Origin: Gammaproteobacteria bacterium
Lineage (GTDB): Bacteria; Pseudomonadota; Gammaproteobacteria; Pseudomonadales; Halieaceae
Direction: 5' to 3'
Assembly (NCBI GenBank): GCA_030427485.1
Contig: JAUICG010000007.1
Span: 62,001 to 126,000 of the forward strand
Length of the DNA stretch: 64,000 bases
Made by a program: the position numbers and the translations under genes. The notes beneath the pieces were generated by a model. It did not search any database and was not told the DNA's origin. It saw only the letters and a program-made list of their open reading frames with translations. Shown here in pieces: positions 42,278 to 52,942 of the stretch; within the stretch, counting starts at the first letter, position 1, and each line of letters begins with the position of its first letter.

Positions 42278-43561
42278 TTACGCCTTACGTTGCAATCGAT
42301 CCTCGACCGCAGCGAGCTTCACGCATACCACGAACGACTCGATTGCGGCTTTTACATCCTCCAGTGAGGGGTAGGTGGGCGCGAGCCTGATATTGCTGTC
42401 CTCGGGATCTTCCCCATAGGGGAATGTGGCCCCTGCCGGGGTGAGTTTTACGCCGATCGCGCCAGCCAGTTGCACGACTTTGCGCGCCTGCCCCGGCAGG
42501 GTGTTGAACGATATGAAATAGCCTCCGCGGGGAGACGTCCATTCGCCCATTCCGCGACCGGACAGTTCCCGGGTGAGCGCTTCCAGTACACAGTCAAACC
42601 GGGGGCTGATGTGCGCAGCGTGTGCGGCCATGTGACCGGCCAGGGTTTTCATGTCTGCCAGAAAACGTACATGGCGCAGCTGGTTCACTTTGTCGGGGCC
42701 AATAGTCTGGAACGCCAGGTGCGCTTTCAGTGCCGCGAGGTTTCGCTCGCTGGTGGCCAGATAGGACACGCCCGCGCCGGCAAACGTGATCTTGGACGTG
42801 GAGCCAAACTGGATCACGTTGTCCATCGTGCCGTGCTTTCTGCAGAAATCGCTGATAGAGGCCAGTTTTGGCGCATCGTCGTACAGGGTGTGTACGGCGT
42901 AAGCGTTGTCCCACATTACCAGAAACTGGTCGCCCGCGATCAGGCCCAGGCGGGCGATACGTTCCACGGTGTCATCGCTGTAGACGCAGCCGGTAGGGTT
43001 GGAAAAGCGCGGCACGCACCACAGGCCCTTGATCGCATGATCCTGTTGTACGAGCTCCTCAACCCGATCCATATCCGGCCCGCTGTCCAGCATCGGCACG
43101 GTGACCATCTCGATGCCCAGGTGTTCACAGATGGAGAAATGGCGATCGTAGCCTGGAACGGGACAGAGGAACTTCACGGTATCGTTGTTGCCCCAGGCGG
43201 AGGCGGCGCCGGCCAGCCCTTCGCTGAGCGCAAACTCAACCACGCTGTACATCAGCGTCAGGCTGGAATTGCCGCCCACGAGGGTTTCCCCGGCGCGAGT
43301 TCCCAGCACCTCTGAGAACAGCGCGCGGGCTTCTGGGAGACCATCCAGCCCGCCGTAGTTGCGGGTATCGCTGCCATCCGCCGTAAAGTAATCGCCTTTG
43401 AGAATGCCGTCCAGCGCATTCGACAGATCCTCCTGCTCGGTGCAGGGCTTGCCCCGCGTGAGATCCAACGCGAGATTCCGGGCTTTTAAAGCATTGTACT
43501 GTTGCTGCAGTGAATTCTGTTCTGTCGCCAGTTCGGCGACTGACAGCTGATTGATGTGCAC
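42278..43561 (-). CDS. Type Ic aspartate aminotransferase (PLP-dependent, MocR-like fold)
   Basis: 427 residues from the GTG at 43561 with GAGG upstream; a longer frame to 43723 is unlikely. Signatures of the Asp_aminotransf group: NYGGLDGLPEARALFSEVLG, CPVPGYDRHFSICEHLGIEM, FSNPTGCVYSDDTVERIAR and FGSTSKITFAGAGVSYLATS, with the PLP lysine in STSK. Group Ic enzymes were shown to transaminate aspartate in Corynebacterium. Single gene; substrate by family only. Confidence 0.9.
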   Translation of the reverse strand: MHINQLSVAELATEQNSLQQQYNALKARNLALDLTRGKPCTEQEDLSNALDGILKGDYFTADGSDTRNYGGLDGLPEARALFSEVLGTRAGETLVGGNSSLTLMYSVVEFALSEGLAGAASAWGNNDTVKFLCPVPGYDRHFSICEHLGIEMVTVPMLDSGPDMDRVEELVQQDHAIKGLWCVPRFSNPTGCVYSDDTVERIARLGLIAGDQFLVMWDNAYAVHTLYDDAPKLASISDFCRKHGTMDNVIQFGSTSKITFAGAGVSYLATSERNLAALKAHLAFQTIGPDKVNQLRHVRFLADMKTLAGHMAAHAAHISPRFDCVLEALTRELSGRGMGEWTSPRGGYFISFNTLPGQARKVVQLAGAIGVKLTPAGATFPYGEDPEDSNIRLAPTYPSLEDVKAAIESFVVCVKLAAVEDRLQRKA

Positions 43562-43747
43562 GGTATGGTCCTCTGGTATCTGCGCCGCGATACGCGGTGG
43601 ATGGTCAAAAGATGCAAGTATAACGGTAACGGCGGCGCGGCAGTACGTCCCGGGTCGTGAAGCTTGAAAATTACCGTTCAGCCTATATAAAGAGATGATG
43701 CACAGGAGACGGGGATATCCCACGGCAGGAACAGGAACTGAAACACC

Positions 43748-46171
43748 ATGAGTGAAACAGACGATTCAAACGAGATTGAAGTGGAGCCTTCGCAGGAGAC
43801 ACGGCAGCCCCCGGCGGTGGCCGACGATGTGCTGCCCGATACACTGCACCTGATACCCGTACCGCACCGGCCCTTTTTCCCGGGGCAGGTACAACCGATC
43901 GCAATTGATCCAGGAACCTGGGAGAAGACACTGCAAGCCGTGCAGCGTGAGGGACACGGCCTGATCGGCTTGTCGTATGTGAACGTGCCCGATTCCACCG
44001 CGGCGGAGCCGCGACAGTTCCCCGAGATCGGCTGCGTTGTACGCCTGCACCGGCCGCCCAATGCGGCGGGACACACCGGCCATTTTCTGGCCCAGGGGAT
44101 CAAGCGTTTTCGCATCGTGCGCTGGCTCAGCGACAAGCCGCCCTACCTCGTGCAGGTAGAGTACCCGCGTAGCCAGGGTGACCGCGACAACGATGAAATC
44201 AAAGCCTATGCGATGGCGCTGATCAAGGAAATCAGGGAATTGCTGCCGCTCAATCCACTCTACAGTGAAGAGTTAAAGCAATATCTGGCTAACTTCAGTC
44301 CCCGGCAACCCAGCAAGCTGGCCGATTTCTCGGCGGCCCTGACCACTGCCACCGGGGAGCAACTGCAGGAGATACTGGATACCCTGCCACTTCGCTCGCG
44401 CATGGAGAAGGTGTTGAATCTCCTGCGCAAAGAGCGAGAGGTCGCTGAACTGCAGGGCCAGATCACCAGTCAGGTGAACGAAAAGGTTTCCGAGCAGCAG
44501 CGCGAGTTTTTCCTGCGCGAGCAATTGAAAATCATCCAGAAAGAACTGGGTATTTCCAAGGATGATCGCACGTCCGATGTGGAGATGTTCGAGGATCGGA
44601 TCAAGGACTTTGTGATGCCGGAGGCGGCATCCAGGCGCATCAGCGAGGAACTGCACAAGCTGTCCGTGCTGGAGACAGGCTCCGCGGAATACGGCGTCAC
44701 GCGCAATTATCTCGACTGGGCGACCAGCGTGCCCTGGGGGGTGTTGTCCGAGGATAACCTGGACCTCAAGCACGGACGGACCGTGCTGGACGAGCATCAC
44801 GAGGGCCTTGACGATGTGAAGAACCGTATACTGGAGTTCCTCGCCGTGGGCGCATTCAAGGGTGAAATCGCCGGTTCCATCCTGCTGCTCGTGGGTCCGC
44901 CGGGAGTCGGCAAAACCAGTATAGGTCGCTCAGTGGCCGATGCACTGGGGCGCGAGTTCTACCGTTTCAGCCTGGGGGGTATGCGCGACGAGGCAGAGAT
45001 CAAGGGACACAGGCGTACCTATATCGGCGCGATGCCGGGCAAGTTTGTGCAGGCGCTGAAGGAAGTTCAGGTGGCCAACCCGGTCATCATGCTGGATGAA
45101 ATCGACAAGATTGGCGCCTCCTTCCAGGGCGACCCGGCCTCCGCTTTGCTGGAAGTGCTGGACCCGGAGCAGAACAGCGAGTTCCTGGATCACTACCTGG
45201 ACCTGAGAGTCGACCTGTCCAAGGTGCTCTTCGTGTGCACGGCCAATCAACTCGATACCATCCCCGGCCCGCTGCTGGATCGCATGGAAATCCTGCGCCT
45301 GTCCGGCTATGTGGCCGAGGAGAAGTTATTCATTGCGAAGAATCACCTGTGGCCCAAGCAACTGGAGCGTCACGGCCTGAAGGAGGAGCAACTGAAGATC
45401 AACGACGCAGGCCTGAAGTATGTTATCGACTCCTACTGCCGGGAAGCGGGTGTGCGAACGCTGGAGAAGCAACTGGCCCGTATCATGCGCAAGTCCATTG
45501 TGCGTCTGCTGGACGATAAGGAGAAAAAACTCCGGGTAGGGAAGAAAGACATCGAGGTGCTATTGGGTAAGCCGCCCTTCCAGGCGGAGCGACCGCTGCG
45601 CGGCGTGGGCGTCGTCACCGGACTCGCCTGGACGGCCATGGGAGGTGCCACCCTGCCCATCGAGTCGTCACAGGTGCATACACTCAATCGCGGGTTCAAG
45701 CTGACCGGGCGACTGGGCGAGACGATGAAGGAGTCCGCGGAAATCGCTTACAGCTATGTTGTCGCCCACCTGAAGGACTACAACTGCGACCAGGACTTTT
45801 TCGACATGAGCCTGGTACATTTGCATGTACCCGAAGGCGCAACCCCGAAGGACGGCCCCAGTGCGGGTATTACGATGGCGACATCGCTGGTGTCACTGGC
45901 CCGTCGCGAACGTATCAAACGCCCGCTGGCGATGACCGGTGAACTGACGCTGACGGGGCAGGTGTTGCCCGTGGGCGGTATACGCGAAAAGGTGATTGCG
46001 GCGCGGCGTAGCAAAATCATGGAGTTGATCCTGCCCTTTGCCAACCGGCGCGACTTCGAGGAGTTGCCCGATTACCTGCGCGAGGGCATCAACGTGCATT
46101 TTGCGCGAAATTTTCGCGAAGTGTTTGAATTTGCCTTCGATGAGCATCGGGCGGACAAGTCCCTGCATTGA
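43748..46171 (+). CDS. lon: ATP-dependent Lon-family protease, AsrA-like
   Basis: 807 residues. N-terminal LON domain ([20 protein letters not shown]), AAA+ Walker [16 protein letters not shown] (about 380–394), Walker [14 protein letters not shown], catalytic Ser in [15 protein letters not shown] and Lys in [13 protein letters not shown]. The N-terminal part and the [19 protein letters not shown] segment resemble the second Lon (AsrA) of Pseudomonas aeruginosa more than the canonical Lon; this is recalled, not searched. No clpX or hupB neighbour, also in favour of AsrA. Confidence 0.93.
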   Translation: MSETDDSNEIEVEPSQETRQPPAVADDVLPDTLHLIPVPHRPFFPGQVQPIAIDPGTWEKTLQAVQREGHGLIGLSYVNVPDSTAAEPRQFPEIGCVVRLHRPPNAAGHTGHFLAQGIKRFRIVRWLSDKPPYLVQVEYPRSQGDRDNDEIKAYAMALIKEIRELLPLNPLYSEELKQYLANFSPRQPSKLADFSAALTTATGEQLQEILDTLPLRSRMEKVLNLLRKEREVAELQGQITSQVNEKVSEQQREFFLREQLKIIQKELGISKDDRTSDVEMFEDRIKDFVMPEAASRRISEELHKLSVLETGSAEYGVTRNYLDWATSVPWGVLSEDNLDLKHGRTVLDEHHEGLDDVKNRILEFLAVGAFKGEIAGSILLLVGPPGVGKTSIGRSVADALGREFYRFSLGGMRDEAEIKGHRRTYIGAMPGKFVQALKEVQVANPVIMLDEIDKIGASFQGDPASALLEVLDPEQNSEFLDHYLDLRVDLSKVLFVCTANQLDTIPGPLLDRMEILRLSGYVAEEKLFIAKNHLWPKQLERHGLKEEQLKINDAGLKYVIDSYCREAGVRTLEKQLARIMRKSIVRLLDDKEKKLRVGKKDIEVLLGKPPFQAERPLRGVGVVTGLAWTAMGGATLPIESSQVHTLNRGFKLTGRLGETMKESAEIAYSYVVAHLKDYNCDQDFFDMSLVHLHVPEGATPKDGPSAGITMATSLVSLARRERIKRPLAMTGELTLTGQVLPVGGIREKVIAARRSKIMELILPFANRRDFEELPDYLREGINVHFARNFREVFEFAFDEHRADKSLH

Positions 46172-46275
46172 TTTTCTGCTCGCCGGATGGGCGACGCCGC
46201 CCCGCCGGCAAGATGACGTGTACGGGTGCCTCACGGCTCCGGTGACAGCTAACCGATTGTCGGCGCCAGGTAAAT

Positions 46276-47268
46276 TCAGCCGGCGGATTCCCACTTTCCC
46301 GGCGCCCGCGCAGTCACGATCGCCCGCCGTGGTGCCGGATAGCCCTCGATGGTTTTGCCGGCATCTTCAGGGTCAAGAAAGTTCGCAAGCGAATGAAACC
46401 GCATCCACTCGGTGGCGCGTTGTTCCCCGGTGGTGGTGACAGATACGTCCACCAGTTGCGCATCGATAAATCCCAGCTTGCGCAGCCAACTCTGCAGCGT
46501 GGCCACACTGGGCAGGAACCACACGTTGCCCATGCGAGCGTAGCGGCCTTCCGGGAGCAAGGTGTCGCCCAGCTCGCCGTCTATCACGAGGGTTTCCAGC
46601 ACCAGCTGGCCGCCGGGTCGCAGGCAGTCTTTCAATTCCTGCAGGTGATCCAGCGGCGAGCGCCGGTGGTAGAGCACGCCCATGGAAAAAACCGTATCGA
46701 ACGCGTGGAGTTTCGCCGGCACCTGCTCCATCGGTAGCGGCAATACCCAGGCATTGTCCCGCTGCAGATATTTCTGCAGCGCCCAGAACTGCACCACGAA
46801 CAACGGGGTGGGGTCGATGCCGATCACCTCGGCCGCGCCATCGCCCAGCATACGCCAGCAGTGGTAACCGCTACCGCAGCCGACATCCAGTACTCTGCGG
46901 TCGCGCAGGGGATCGATGGCGGGGCGCACCCGGTCCCATTTCCAGTCGGATCGCCACTCGGTATCGATATGGACGCCGAACAATTCGAAGGGTCCCTTGC
47001 GCCACGGGTGCAGCTTGCCAAGTGCCGTGCGTAGCTGTTCCGCAGTGGCGGCGCTGAGTGGCTCGACCGCGCTGGCGCCCACGCGGGCCCGGTCGAGATG
47101 GACAGTGTCGGCCCGCAGTGACGGCAGTTCCTGCAGCGCCTGCAACCAGCGTGCGAGATCACCGTAGCGCTCGTGGCTGAGGCCGCCGGCGACCTGTTCC
47201 TCAAGTTTCCGTGCCCAGCGGTCTAACTCGCCGCCGCGCCAGCGCGCGATCAGGGGTCGGTAATCCAT
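46276..47268 (-). CDS. cmoB: tRNA U34 carboxymethyltransferase CmoB
   Basis: 330 residues from the ATG at 47268. GKLHPWRKGPFELFGVHIDT, WKWDRVRPAIDPLRDRRVLD and GCGSGYHCWRMLGDGAAEVI (SAM loop) are CmoB signatures. Uses carboxy-SAM from CmoA to make cmo5U34 in tRNA. Start overlaps the cmoA stop by one base (TAATG), a coupled operon. Confidence 0.96.
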   Translation of the reverse strand: MDYRPLIARWRGGELDRWARKLEEQVAGGLSHERYGDLARWLQALQELPSLRADTVHLDRARVGASAVEPLSAATAEQLRTALGKLHPWRKGPFELFGVHIDTEWRSDWKWDRVRPAIDPLRDRRVLDVGCGSGYHCWRMLGDGAAEVIGIDPTPLFVVQFWALQKYLQRDNAWVLPLPMEQVPAKLHAFDTVFSMGVLYHRRSPLDHLQELKDCLRPGGQLVLETLVIDGELGDTLLPEGRYARMGNVWFLPSVATLQSWLRKLGFIDAQLVDVSVTTTGEQRATEWMRFHSLANFLDPEDAGKTIEGYPAPRRAIVTARAPGKWESAG

Positions 47269-47999
47269 TATTTGAGCGCGATCAGCGAGGCGAAATTGAA
47301 GCACTGGAACCACACATCGCAGCTACTGAACCCGACGCTTGCAATGCGTTGCCGATGCTGGTTGAGGGTCTCCGGTATCAGCACGTTTTCCAGTGCGCTG
47401 CGCTTGCGGGCAACCTCCAGGTCACTGTAACCGTTGGCGCGCTTGAACTGGTGATGCAACTCGACATTCAGCGCGTCCAGATGCGGGTCCTCGAAAGTGA
47501 CCTTCTCGGACAACACCATGATGCCACCCGGCAGTAATCCCCGGTAGATGCGTGCAAGCACGGTATCGCGTAATTCCCGGGGAATGAATTGCAAAGTGAA
47601 GTTCAGCACCACCACAGACGCGTTCTCTATGGACACATCCTGCAGGTCCGCCAGTTTCAGTTGCACGGGCGTATCGTGGGTGTCGGTATCGATAATACTC
47701 TGGCAGCGTTCCAGCATGGCGGCTGAATTGTCCACGCTGACAAGTCGGCAGTCGGGTTGCCGGATGTTCTGGCGCATCGCGAGGGTGGACGCGCCAAGTG
47801 AGCAGCCCAGGTCGTAGAGTGAACTTCCCTCAATCGCGTATCTGCCGGCAAGCAGCCCCGTCATGGCTATGATGGTGGGATAACCCGGCACCGAGCGCTT
47901 GATCATATCCGGGAACACGCGGGCCACGCTGTCATCGAAAGCAAACAGGCCGTGTTCTGCCAGCGGGTCGGAATACAGTGTGTCGCGCTGGTCAGTCAC
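47268..47999 (-). CDS. cmoA: Carboxy-SAM synthase CmoA
   Basis: 243 residues. FAFDDSVARVFPDMIKRSVP, LYDLGCSLGASTLAMRQNI and LNFTLQFIPRELRD match CmoA. Makes carboxy-S-adenosylmethionine from SAM and prephenate. Upstream of cmoB in the same operon; ATG with AAGGTTC... weak ribosome site. Confidence 0.96.
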   Translation of the reverse strand: MTDQRDTLYSDPLAEHGLFAFDDSVARVFPDMIKRSVPGYPTIIAMTGLLAGRYAIEGSSLYDLGCSLGASTLAMRQNIRQPDCRLVSVDNSAAMLERCQSIIDTDTHDTPVQLKLADLQDVSIENASVVVLNFTLQFIPRELRDTVLARIYRGLLPGGIMVLSEKVTFEDPHLDALNVELHHQFKRANGYSDLEVARKRSALENVLIPETLNQHRQRIASVGFSSCDVWFQCFNFASLIALK

Positions 48000-48124
48000 A
48001 GGAAGGTTCAGGGCCGGAAATAGGTCATTAACGATGAAAATGCCAACAGGGCGGCAATTCTAGCATAAAAAATTGAACCACGATGTCGAGGTAGTACTGT
48101 ATTACTGCGCGAAGAGTGGCCACA

Positions 48125-48985
48125 ATGATGGAGACCGGTTCCCCAGGAGCGTCCATGCCAAGTCACTATCAACCGACCATGTCCGACTTGCGTCCACCTC
48201 CGCTGCGTCACAGCGTGATGGAGTTCAGTCGCGTGATGCTGGAAATGGGCAGTTCCGTCCTGTTGGGCCCGCTGTTGAAAACACTGCCGAAAGGGGATGG
48301 GCACACCATCATGACCATTCCGGGCTTTATGGGCGCGGATGGCTCCACCTCGCAACTGCGAAAATTCCTGAACCACCGTGGTTACAATGCCATTCCCTGG
48401 GGACTGGGGCGCAATGCGGTGAATGTGCGGTCTCGGCACCTCGACGATTTTCTGGCGCACCGGATCGCGACCGAGGACGTGATAGCGGAGCGGATTAAGG
48501 CGGAATTCGAAGCCAGTGGGCGCAAAGTGACACTGATCGGCTGGAGCCTGGGCGGTTTGTATGCAGTGGCCCTGGCGCACCGTTTTCCGCAGTGGCTGCG
48601 ACAGGTGATAACCCTGGGTACGCCCTACGGCGATCCGCGGGGCACCGCGTTGTACAGCGTGATGGGCAGTCTCTATGACCACGAGGTGGACGAGGACGCC
48701 CTGGCGCGCTGGGTGGACCATACCTACGCCGGCGGAGCGCTACGCGTGCCAGTGCTCGCGCTGTACAGCGAGTCGGACGGGATCGTGGGCGCCGGTATCG
48801 CAAAATGCCAGGGCGACCCGCGCTACGTGACCAACATGGCAGTGATGGCCAGCCATGTCGGCTTCCCGTTTAACCCACTGGTGTTTGCGGTGGCGGCGAA
48901 CCACCTGGTGGAACCGCACGAGCGCTGGGCATTGTGTCGCAGCGAGCATATCAGGCCGTTGGTGCGGGTGGTGCCCGCGAGCTGA
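48125..48985 (+). CDS. Alpha/beta hydrolase (lipase-like)
   Basis: 286 residues. Nucleophile elbow LIGWSLGGLYAVALAHRFP (GWSLG, about 140–158), oxyanion part IMTIPGFMGADGSTSQLRKF, acid in LYSESDGIVG and His in AVMASHVGFPFNP. Related to esterases/lipases acting at the membrane or on lipids; no signal peptide evident. Several ATG/GTG starts are possible between 48116 and 48176. Confidence 0.85.
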   Translation: MMETGSPGASMPSHYQPTMSDLRPPPLRHSVMEFSRVMLEMGSSVLLGPLLKTLPKGDGHTIMTIPGFMGADGSTSQLRKFLNHRGYNAIPWGLGRNAVNVRSRHLDDFLAHRIATEDVIAERIKAEFEASGRKVTLIGWSLGGLYAVALAHRFPQWLRQVITLGTPYGDPRGTALYSVMGSLYDHEVDEDALARWVDHTYAGGALRVPVLALYSESDGIVGAGIAKCQGDPRYVTNMAVMASHVGFPFNPLVFAVAANHLVEPHERWALCRSEHIRPLVRVVPAS

Positions 48986-49091
48986 GGCCCCGGGGCGTTC
49001 CGCAGTGCAAGTTCCGTTCCGGCGGTAGAACGCCCGCCGTGAGCACCCTGCTTGTGTCAGCGAAGATTCAGCTCGCGCCGCGAACCGTAGT

Positions 49092-49268
49092 CTAGTCTCC
49101 GCTGCGAGATGTCTTTCCCGCGTCCGTCTGCGGATCGCGCTTGTGCGAGCGGAATCCGGCAAGATGCTCGGGAAAGTAGTAGTCGGATTTCGGGGCGTGG
49201 TGGCGTGTAGAGCGAATACTGCGCATGAACTCCACCAAACTCGTCTTTCCGTCGTCCAGTCTTTTCAT
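49092..49268 (-). CDS. Small basic protein, conserved-looking
   Basis: 58 residues, read by eye on the minus strand: MKRLDDGKTSLVEFMRSIRS, then TRHHAPKSDYYFPEHLAGFR and a charged tail to TAG at 49092. The His/Arg/aromatic mix resembles short conserved hypothetical proteins of marine gammaproteobacteria. The GGGTAAACC upstream is a weak ribosome site. No other gene occupies 49000–49400, so it is a reasonable candidate. Confidence 0.5.
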   Translation of the reverse strand: MKRLDDGKTSLVEFMRSIRSTRHHAPKSDYYFPEHLAGFRSHKRDPQTDAGKTSRSGD

Positions 49269-49418
49269 GGTTTACCCGGATGGTCTCTTTTCGAAGCCCT
49301 CTCGTAGTATAGTCTGCAGCGCTGATCGCGTGATGTAAAAAGTACATGCCAATAGTGTGAATAATGTCCGCACAGCCTGCGCTGGGCTATAATTCCGCGC
49401 TTTTCCCGGAGAGCCTGC

Positions 49419-50861
49419 ATGAAGCCGGACAATTACCCCGCAGCCCCCGCCCATTTGTGGCAGCATTTCTACCAGATTACGCAAATTCCGCGACCCTCCG
49501 GGCAGGAGGCGGCAGTGCGCCAGTACGTCATCGGTCAGGCAGAGCAGGGCGGGCATCCCTGGCGCGTGGATGCAGAGGGCAATCTGGTGGTTGCTGTCCC
49601 GGCCAGCACTGGCATGGAAGGCCGCGAGACCGTGGTTATCCAGAACCACCTGGACATGGTCACGGTAAAAACCGCGGACAAGGAGCATGATTTCAGTCGC
49701 GACCCATTGAACCTGGTGATCGAGGATGGCTGGTTGCTGGCGGATCGCACCACGCTGGGGGCGGACAACGGGGTTGGCTGTGCGGCGGCACTGGCGTTGA
49801 TGACTGACCCGGAAGTGGCGCACCCGCCGCTGGAATTACTGTTTACCGTTGATGAAGAAACCGGCCTGGGGGGTGCGCTGCGGCTTGACGCATCGCTGCT
49901 CACGGGTACGCGCATGTTGAACCTGGATACGGAGGAGTGGGAAGAACTCTACGTGGGCTGTACCGGCGGTGGCGGTTGGGAATTCAGTCGCAGCTATGCC
50001 ACTGAAGCGCCGCCGGTCGATCAGCAACAGTGGCAATTGGCGATCAAGGGCCTGGCCGGGGGGCATTCAGGTATCCAGATCCACCAGCAACTAGGTAATG
50101 CGATAAAGCTGCTAGGGCAGTGTTTACACGGCCTGGAGGGCGTGCGGATCGCTTCACTGGATGTCGGCGTCGCGCACAACGTTATCCCGCGAGAGGGCGT
50201 GATCGGATTCAGTTGTGCGCCGGATATCTCCGGGCAACTGGCGGCACGCGTTGAGCAGGTCAGGCAGGATGCGCTGGGCTACCTGCCGCAGGCGGATGGC
50301 AAGCTGGCGTTTGAACTGCAGCGGTCAACCCATCGCGCGGTGCTGAGTGCGGCCGACAGCGCCGCAATCCTCGATTTGCTGGCCGTCTTCCCCCACGGGG
50401 TGCAAGCCTACAATCTCGCGCTCGGCGCCGATCTGGTAGACCTGAGCATCAACCTGGCAGTGGCCCGGTTGCGGCGGGGCGCGCTGCTGGTGGAATCGAG
50501 TTACCGCTTCTTTAATGCCCAACAGAGCCTGCCCCTGCAGAATGCGGCGCTGGCGCTGGCGCGCGCCTACAGCCTGACGGTGAAAGAGGTGGTCGGCTAC
50601 CCGGGCTGGGAACCCGATATGAACAGTGCGTTGCTGGCGCAGGGCTGTGCGCTGCACGAGCGCTTGTTCGGTAGCGCACCCGCCGTGAAGGCGATACATG
50701 CGGGCCTGGAGTGCGGTATATTGAAAGGCAAGAAGCCAGACCTGGATATTCTCTCGTTTGGTCCCACAATTCAGGGTGCTCACTCGCCGGCGGAGCGCCT
50801 GAAGATCGATACGGTCAAACCCTTCTGGCAGTTCCTTACGGCCCTGCTGGCGCAGATGTAA
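49419..50861 (+). CDS. pepD: Cytosol non-specific (aminoacyl-histidine) dipeptidase PepD
   Basis: 480 residues, M20C family. IQNHLDMVTVKTADKEHDF (His/Asp metal ligands), LGADNGVGCAAALAL and LFTVDEETGLGGALRL (catalytic Glu pair), with a late HSPAERLKIDTV His ligand. Cleaves Xaa-His and other dipeptides with two Zn2+. Seventeen bases upstream of the next gene, same strand. Confidence 0.96.
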   Translation: MKPDNYPAAPAHLWQHFYQITQIPRPSGQEAAVRQYVIGQAEQGGHPWRVDAEGNLVVAVPASTGMEGRETVVIQNHLDMVTVKTADKEHDFSRDPLNLVIEDGWLLADRTTLGADNGVGCAAALALMTDPEVAHPPLELLFTVDEETGLGGALRLDASLLTGTRMLNLDTEEWEELYVGCTGGGGWEFSRSYATEAPPVDQQQWQLAIKGLAGGHSGIQIHQQLGNAIKLLGQCLHGLEGVRIASLDVGVAHNVIPREGVIGFSCAPDISGQLAARVEQVRQDALGYLPQADGKLAFELQRSTHRAVLSAADSAAILDLLAVFPHGVQAYNLALGADLVDLSINLAVARLRRGALLVESSYRFFNAQQSLPLQNAALALARAYSLTVKEVVGYPGWEPDMNSALLAQGCALHERLFGSAPAVKAIHAGLECGILKGKKPDLDILSFGPTIQGAHSPAERLKIDTVKPFWQFLTALLAQM

Positions 50862-50877
50862 TATCCCGGAGAACGTT

Positions 50878-52065
50878 ATGCTGCAAACGCTGCAACAATT
50901 ACCGCCCGATCCGATACTCGGCCTGTCCGCTGCCTGTCGCGCCGACCCCAATCCCCACAAGGTCGACCTTACCGTTGGTATCTACATGGATGAACAGGGA
51001 GTGTGCCCTGTGTTTGAAGCGGTACGACTGGCGCAGCGGGCCATGGTCGAGGAGGAGGAGACCAAGGCTTACCTGGCCGCCGCCGGTGATGAACACTTCA
51101 ATACCGGCCTGCAGCGCCTGGTGCTGGGCGCGGGTAGCGCAGCGCTGCTGGAGGGGCGTGTCTGCAGCATACAAACGCCTGGCGGCTGCGGGGCATTGCG
51201 CATCGGCACTGAAATCGTCCACGCGGCCGCGCCGCGCGCCAGGGTTTGGGTGTCGGATCCGACCTGGCCGGTGCATATTCCGCTGCTGGGCAGTGTTGGC
51301 CTGGAGTTTCACAGCTATCGCTACTACGATCCCGCCTCGCACGGGGTCAACTTCGACGCCATGGTGTCGGACCTGAAAAAGGCGGTCGCCGGCGACGTGG
51401 TGTTGCTCCACGGCTGCTGCCACAATCCCTGCGGAGCAGACCTGACCCTGTCGCAGTGGGACGTGATTGCTGAACTGGCGGAGCAGCAGGGATTCACTCC
51501 CTTCATCGACTTTGCCTACCAGGGCATGGGCGACGGCCTGGAAGAGGATGCCGCCGGGTTGCGGTTGCTGGTGTCGCGACTGCCCGAGGTGATCGTGGCG
51601 GCCTCCTGCTCAAAGAACCTCGGGCTATACCGGGAGCGTGTCGGCGCCGCAATTTTTGTCTGTAGCGATGCGGCCAACGCGCGCGCGATATTGAGCCAGT
51701 CCCTGGCCGCCGCGCGGCGCGTTTACTCAATGCCACCCGCTCACGGCGCCCTGCTGGCCGGCCGGGTGCTGACAGACGATCATCTCGGGGAAATCTGGCG
51801 CACGGAACTGACCGCCATGTGTCAGCGCATCAATAGTCTGCGCAGTGAACTGCGCCGCGCACTGGAAGCGCGATGCGGGGGTGATTACGCGTTTATCGAG
51901 CGTGAAAAAGGGATGTTTTCTTTTCTCGGCCTGAGTCCTGCGCAGGCGGTGCGGCTGCGACAGGAGTGTGGCGTGTATATGCTGGATTCTTCGCGCATCA
52001 ACGTGGCGGGAGTTAACACCGGGAATATCGATTACATCGCCGAGTCTGTCGCAAAGGTGCTCTAG
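50878..52065 (+). CDS. Aromatic/aspartate aminotransferase (TyrB/AspC type)
   Basis: 395 residues, class Ia aminotransferase: DLTVGIYMDEQGVCPVFEAV, QTPGGCGALRIGTEIVHAAA, LHGCCHNPCGADLTLSQWD (Asn/Pro motif) and SCSKNLGLYRERVGA (PLP lysine), ending with the substrate Arg in SSRINVAGVNTGNIDY. TyrB and AspC cannot be separated by eye. Possibly co-transcribed with pepD. Confidence 0.92.
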   Translation: MLQTLQQLPPDPILGLSAACRADPNPHKVDLTVGIYMDEQGVCPVFEAVRLAQRAMVEEEETKAYLAAAGDEHFNTGLQRLVLGAGSAALLEGRVCSIQTPGGCGALRIGTEIVHAAAPRARVWVSDPTWPVHIPLLGSVGLEFHSYRYYDPASHGVNFDAMVSDLKKAVAGDVVLLHGCCHNPCGADLTLSQWDVIAELAEQQGFTPFIDFAYQGMGDGLEEDAAGLRLLVSRLPEVIVAASCSKNLGLYRERVGAAIFVCSDAANARAILSQSLAAARRVYSMPPAHGALLAGRVLTDDHLGEIWRTELTAMCQRINSLRSELRRALEARCGGDYAFIEREKGMFSFLGLSPAQAVRLRQECGVYMLDSSRINVAGVNTGNIDYIAESVAKVL

Positions 52066-52094
52066 GCGCCGGGGAGCCGGTCCGCAAACGGGTT

Positions 52095-52832
52095 TCAGTC
52101 GGCGAATATCCGCTTCAGGTAGTAGTCCGCCAACCGCGGTGGATAACCGATGATGTCGACCAGGCGTCGCTGGCATTCGCGCCGGTCCGCGCCGCGCTCT
52201 CGCCATAGCGGCACACGCTTTACCAGGGTTTCCACCATTTCCCGCGGGGTGATGATCCAGGTGTCCTGTTCGACCACGCCAAAGGAAAAGTCCGCCGGGC
52301 ATTTTGCAATGGCCATGGGTTTCATGTAGAGCGCCAGGGTAAGGACCCGCCTGGCGCCTTTCTCCGTGAGGTACTGCGTCAGGAACTGCAGTGTGCCGCC
52401 GCGATCTCCCAGGTCATCAATCGCCAGTACGACCTCATCGTCGATGGCGATCGAAACCTCGTGCTGCACCTGCGGGCAGTCGTGGCGTTCGTTCGGCCCC
52501 TTGTACAGGGAAACGCCGATGGTGCCAAACTCGATACGGCTTGTCCCTTCAGGCCGTCCCTTCGCCAGGTGATCGTAAATCAGTATTCCGGGAAGCATGC
52601 CGCCCATCGTGGCCATCAGCGCGCACGTGATCGCGTCATCGCTGGCCGCATGCGCCTGCTGGTAGTTGTGAACCTGCTGCGACACTTCGAACACCGCCAT
52701 GGACTCCACCGCATCGGGCACCAGCAGAAACGTGAGTTCGTCATCGGGCACTGCAACGCCCTCCGGTGCTCTCCAGAAGTCGAGATCAATTTCGCCGGGT
52801 GGGCAGTGAAGCTGTTGTTGATACGTGCTCAT
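52095..52832 (-). CDS. Phosphoribosyltransferase family protein
   Basis: 245 residues from the ATG at 52832. PRPP loop VVLAIDDLGDRGGTLQFL (about 121–138) is typical of type I phosphoribosyltransferases; GVSLYKGPNERHDCPQVQHE precedes it. Closest by feel to the xanthine-guanine type but longer at the N-terminus and with a C-terminal extension (LVKRVPLWRERGADRRECQR). Substrate uncertain. The long upstream frame (to 53108) crosses hairpin element C and is rejected. Confidence 0.78.
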   Translation of the reverse strand: MSTYQQQLHCPPGEIDLDFWRAPEGVAVPDDELTFLLVPDAVESMAVFEVSQQVHNYQQAHAASDDAITCALMATMGGMLPGILIYDHLAKGRPEGTSRIEFGTIGVSLYKGPNERHDCPQVQHEVSIAIDDEVVLAIDDLGDRGGTLQFLTQYLTEKGARRVLTLALYMKPMAIAKCPADFSFGVVEQDTWIITPREMVETLVKRVPLWRERGADRRECQRRLVDIIGYPPRLADYYLKRIFAD

Positions 52833-52942
52833 GAATTTCCGCTGCTGGGTTTTCGGCGCATTGTAGCGGGATATGCTTGAGGCCGCACTCATGGAACTTA
52901 CTGATACTGGTTGTTTTCGGAGATTAGGAGCTGCCTGGTAGA

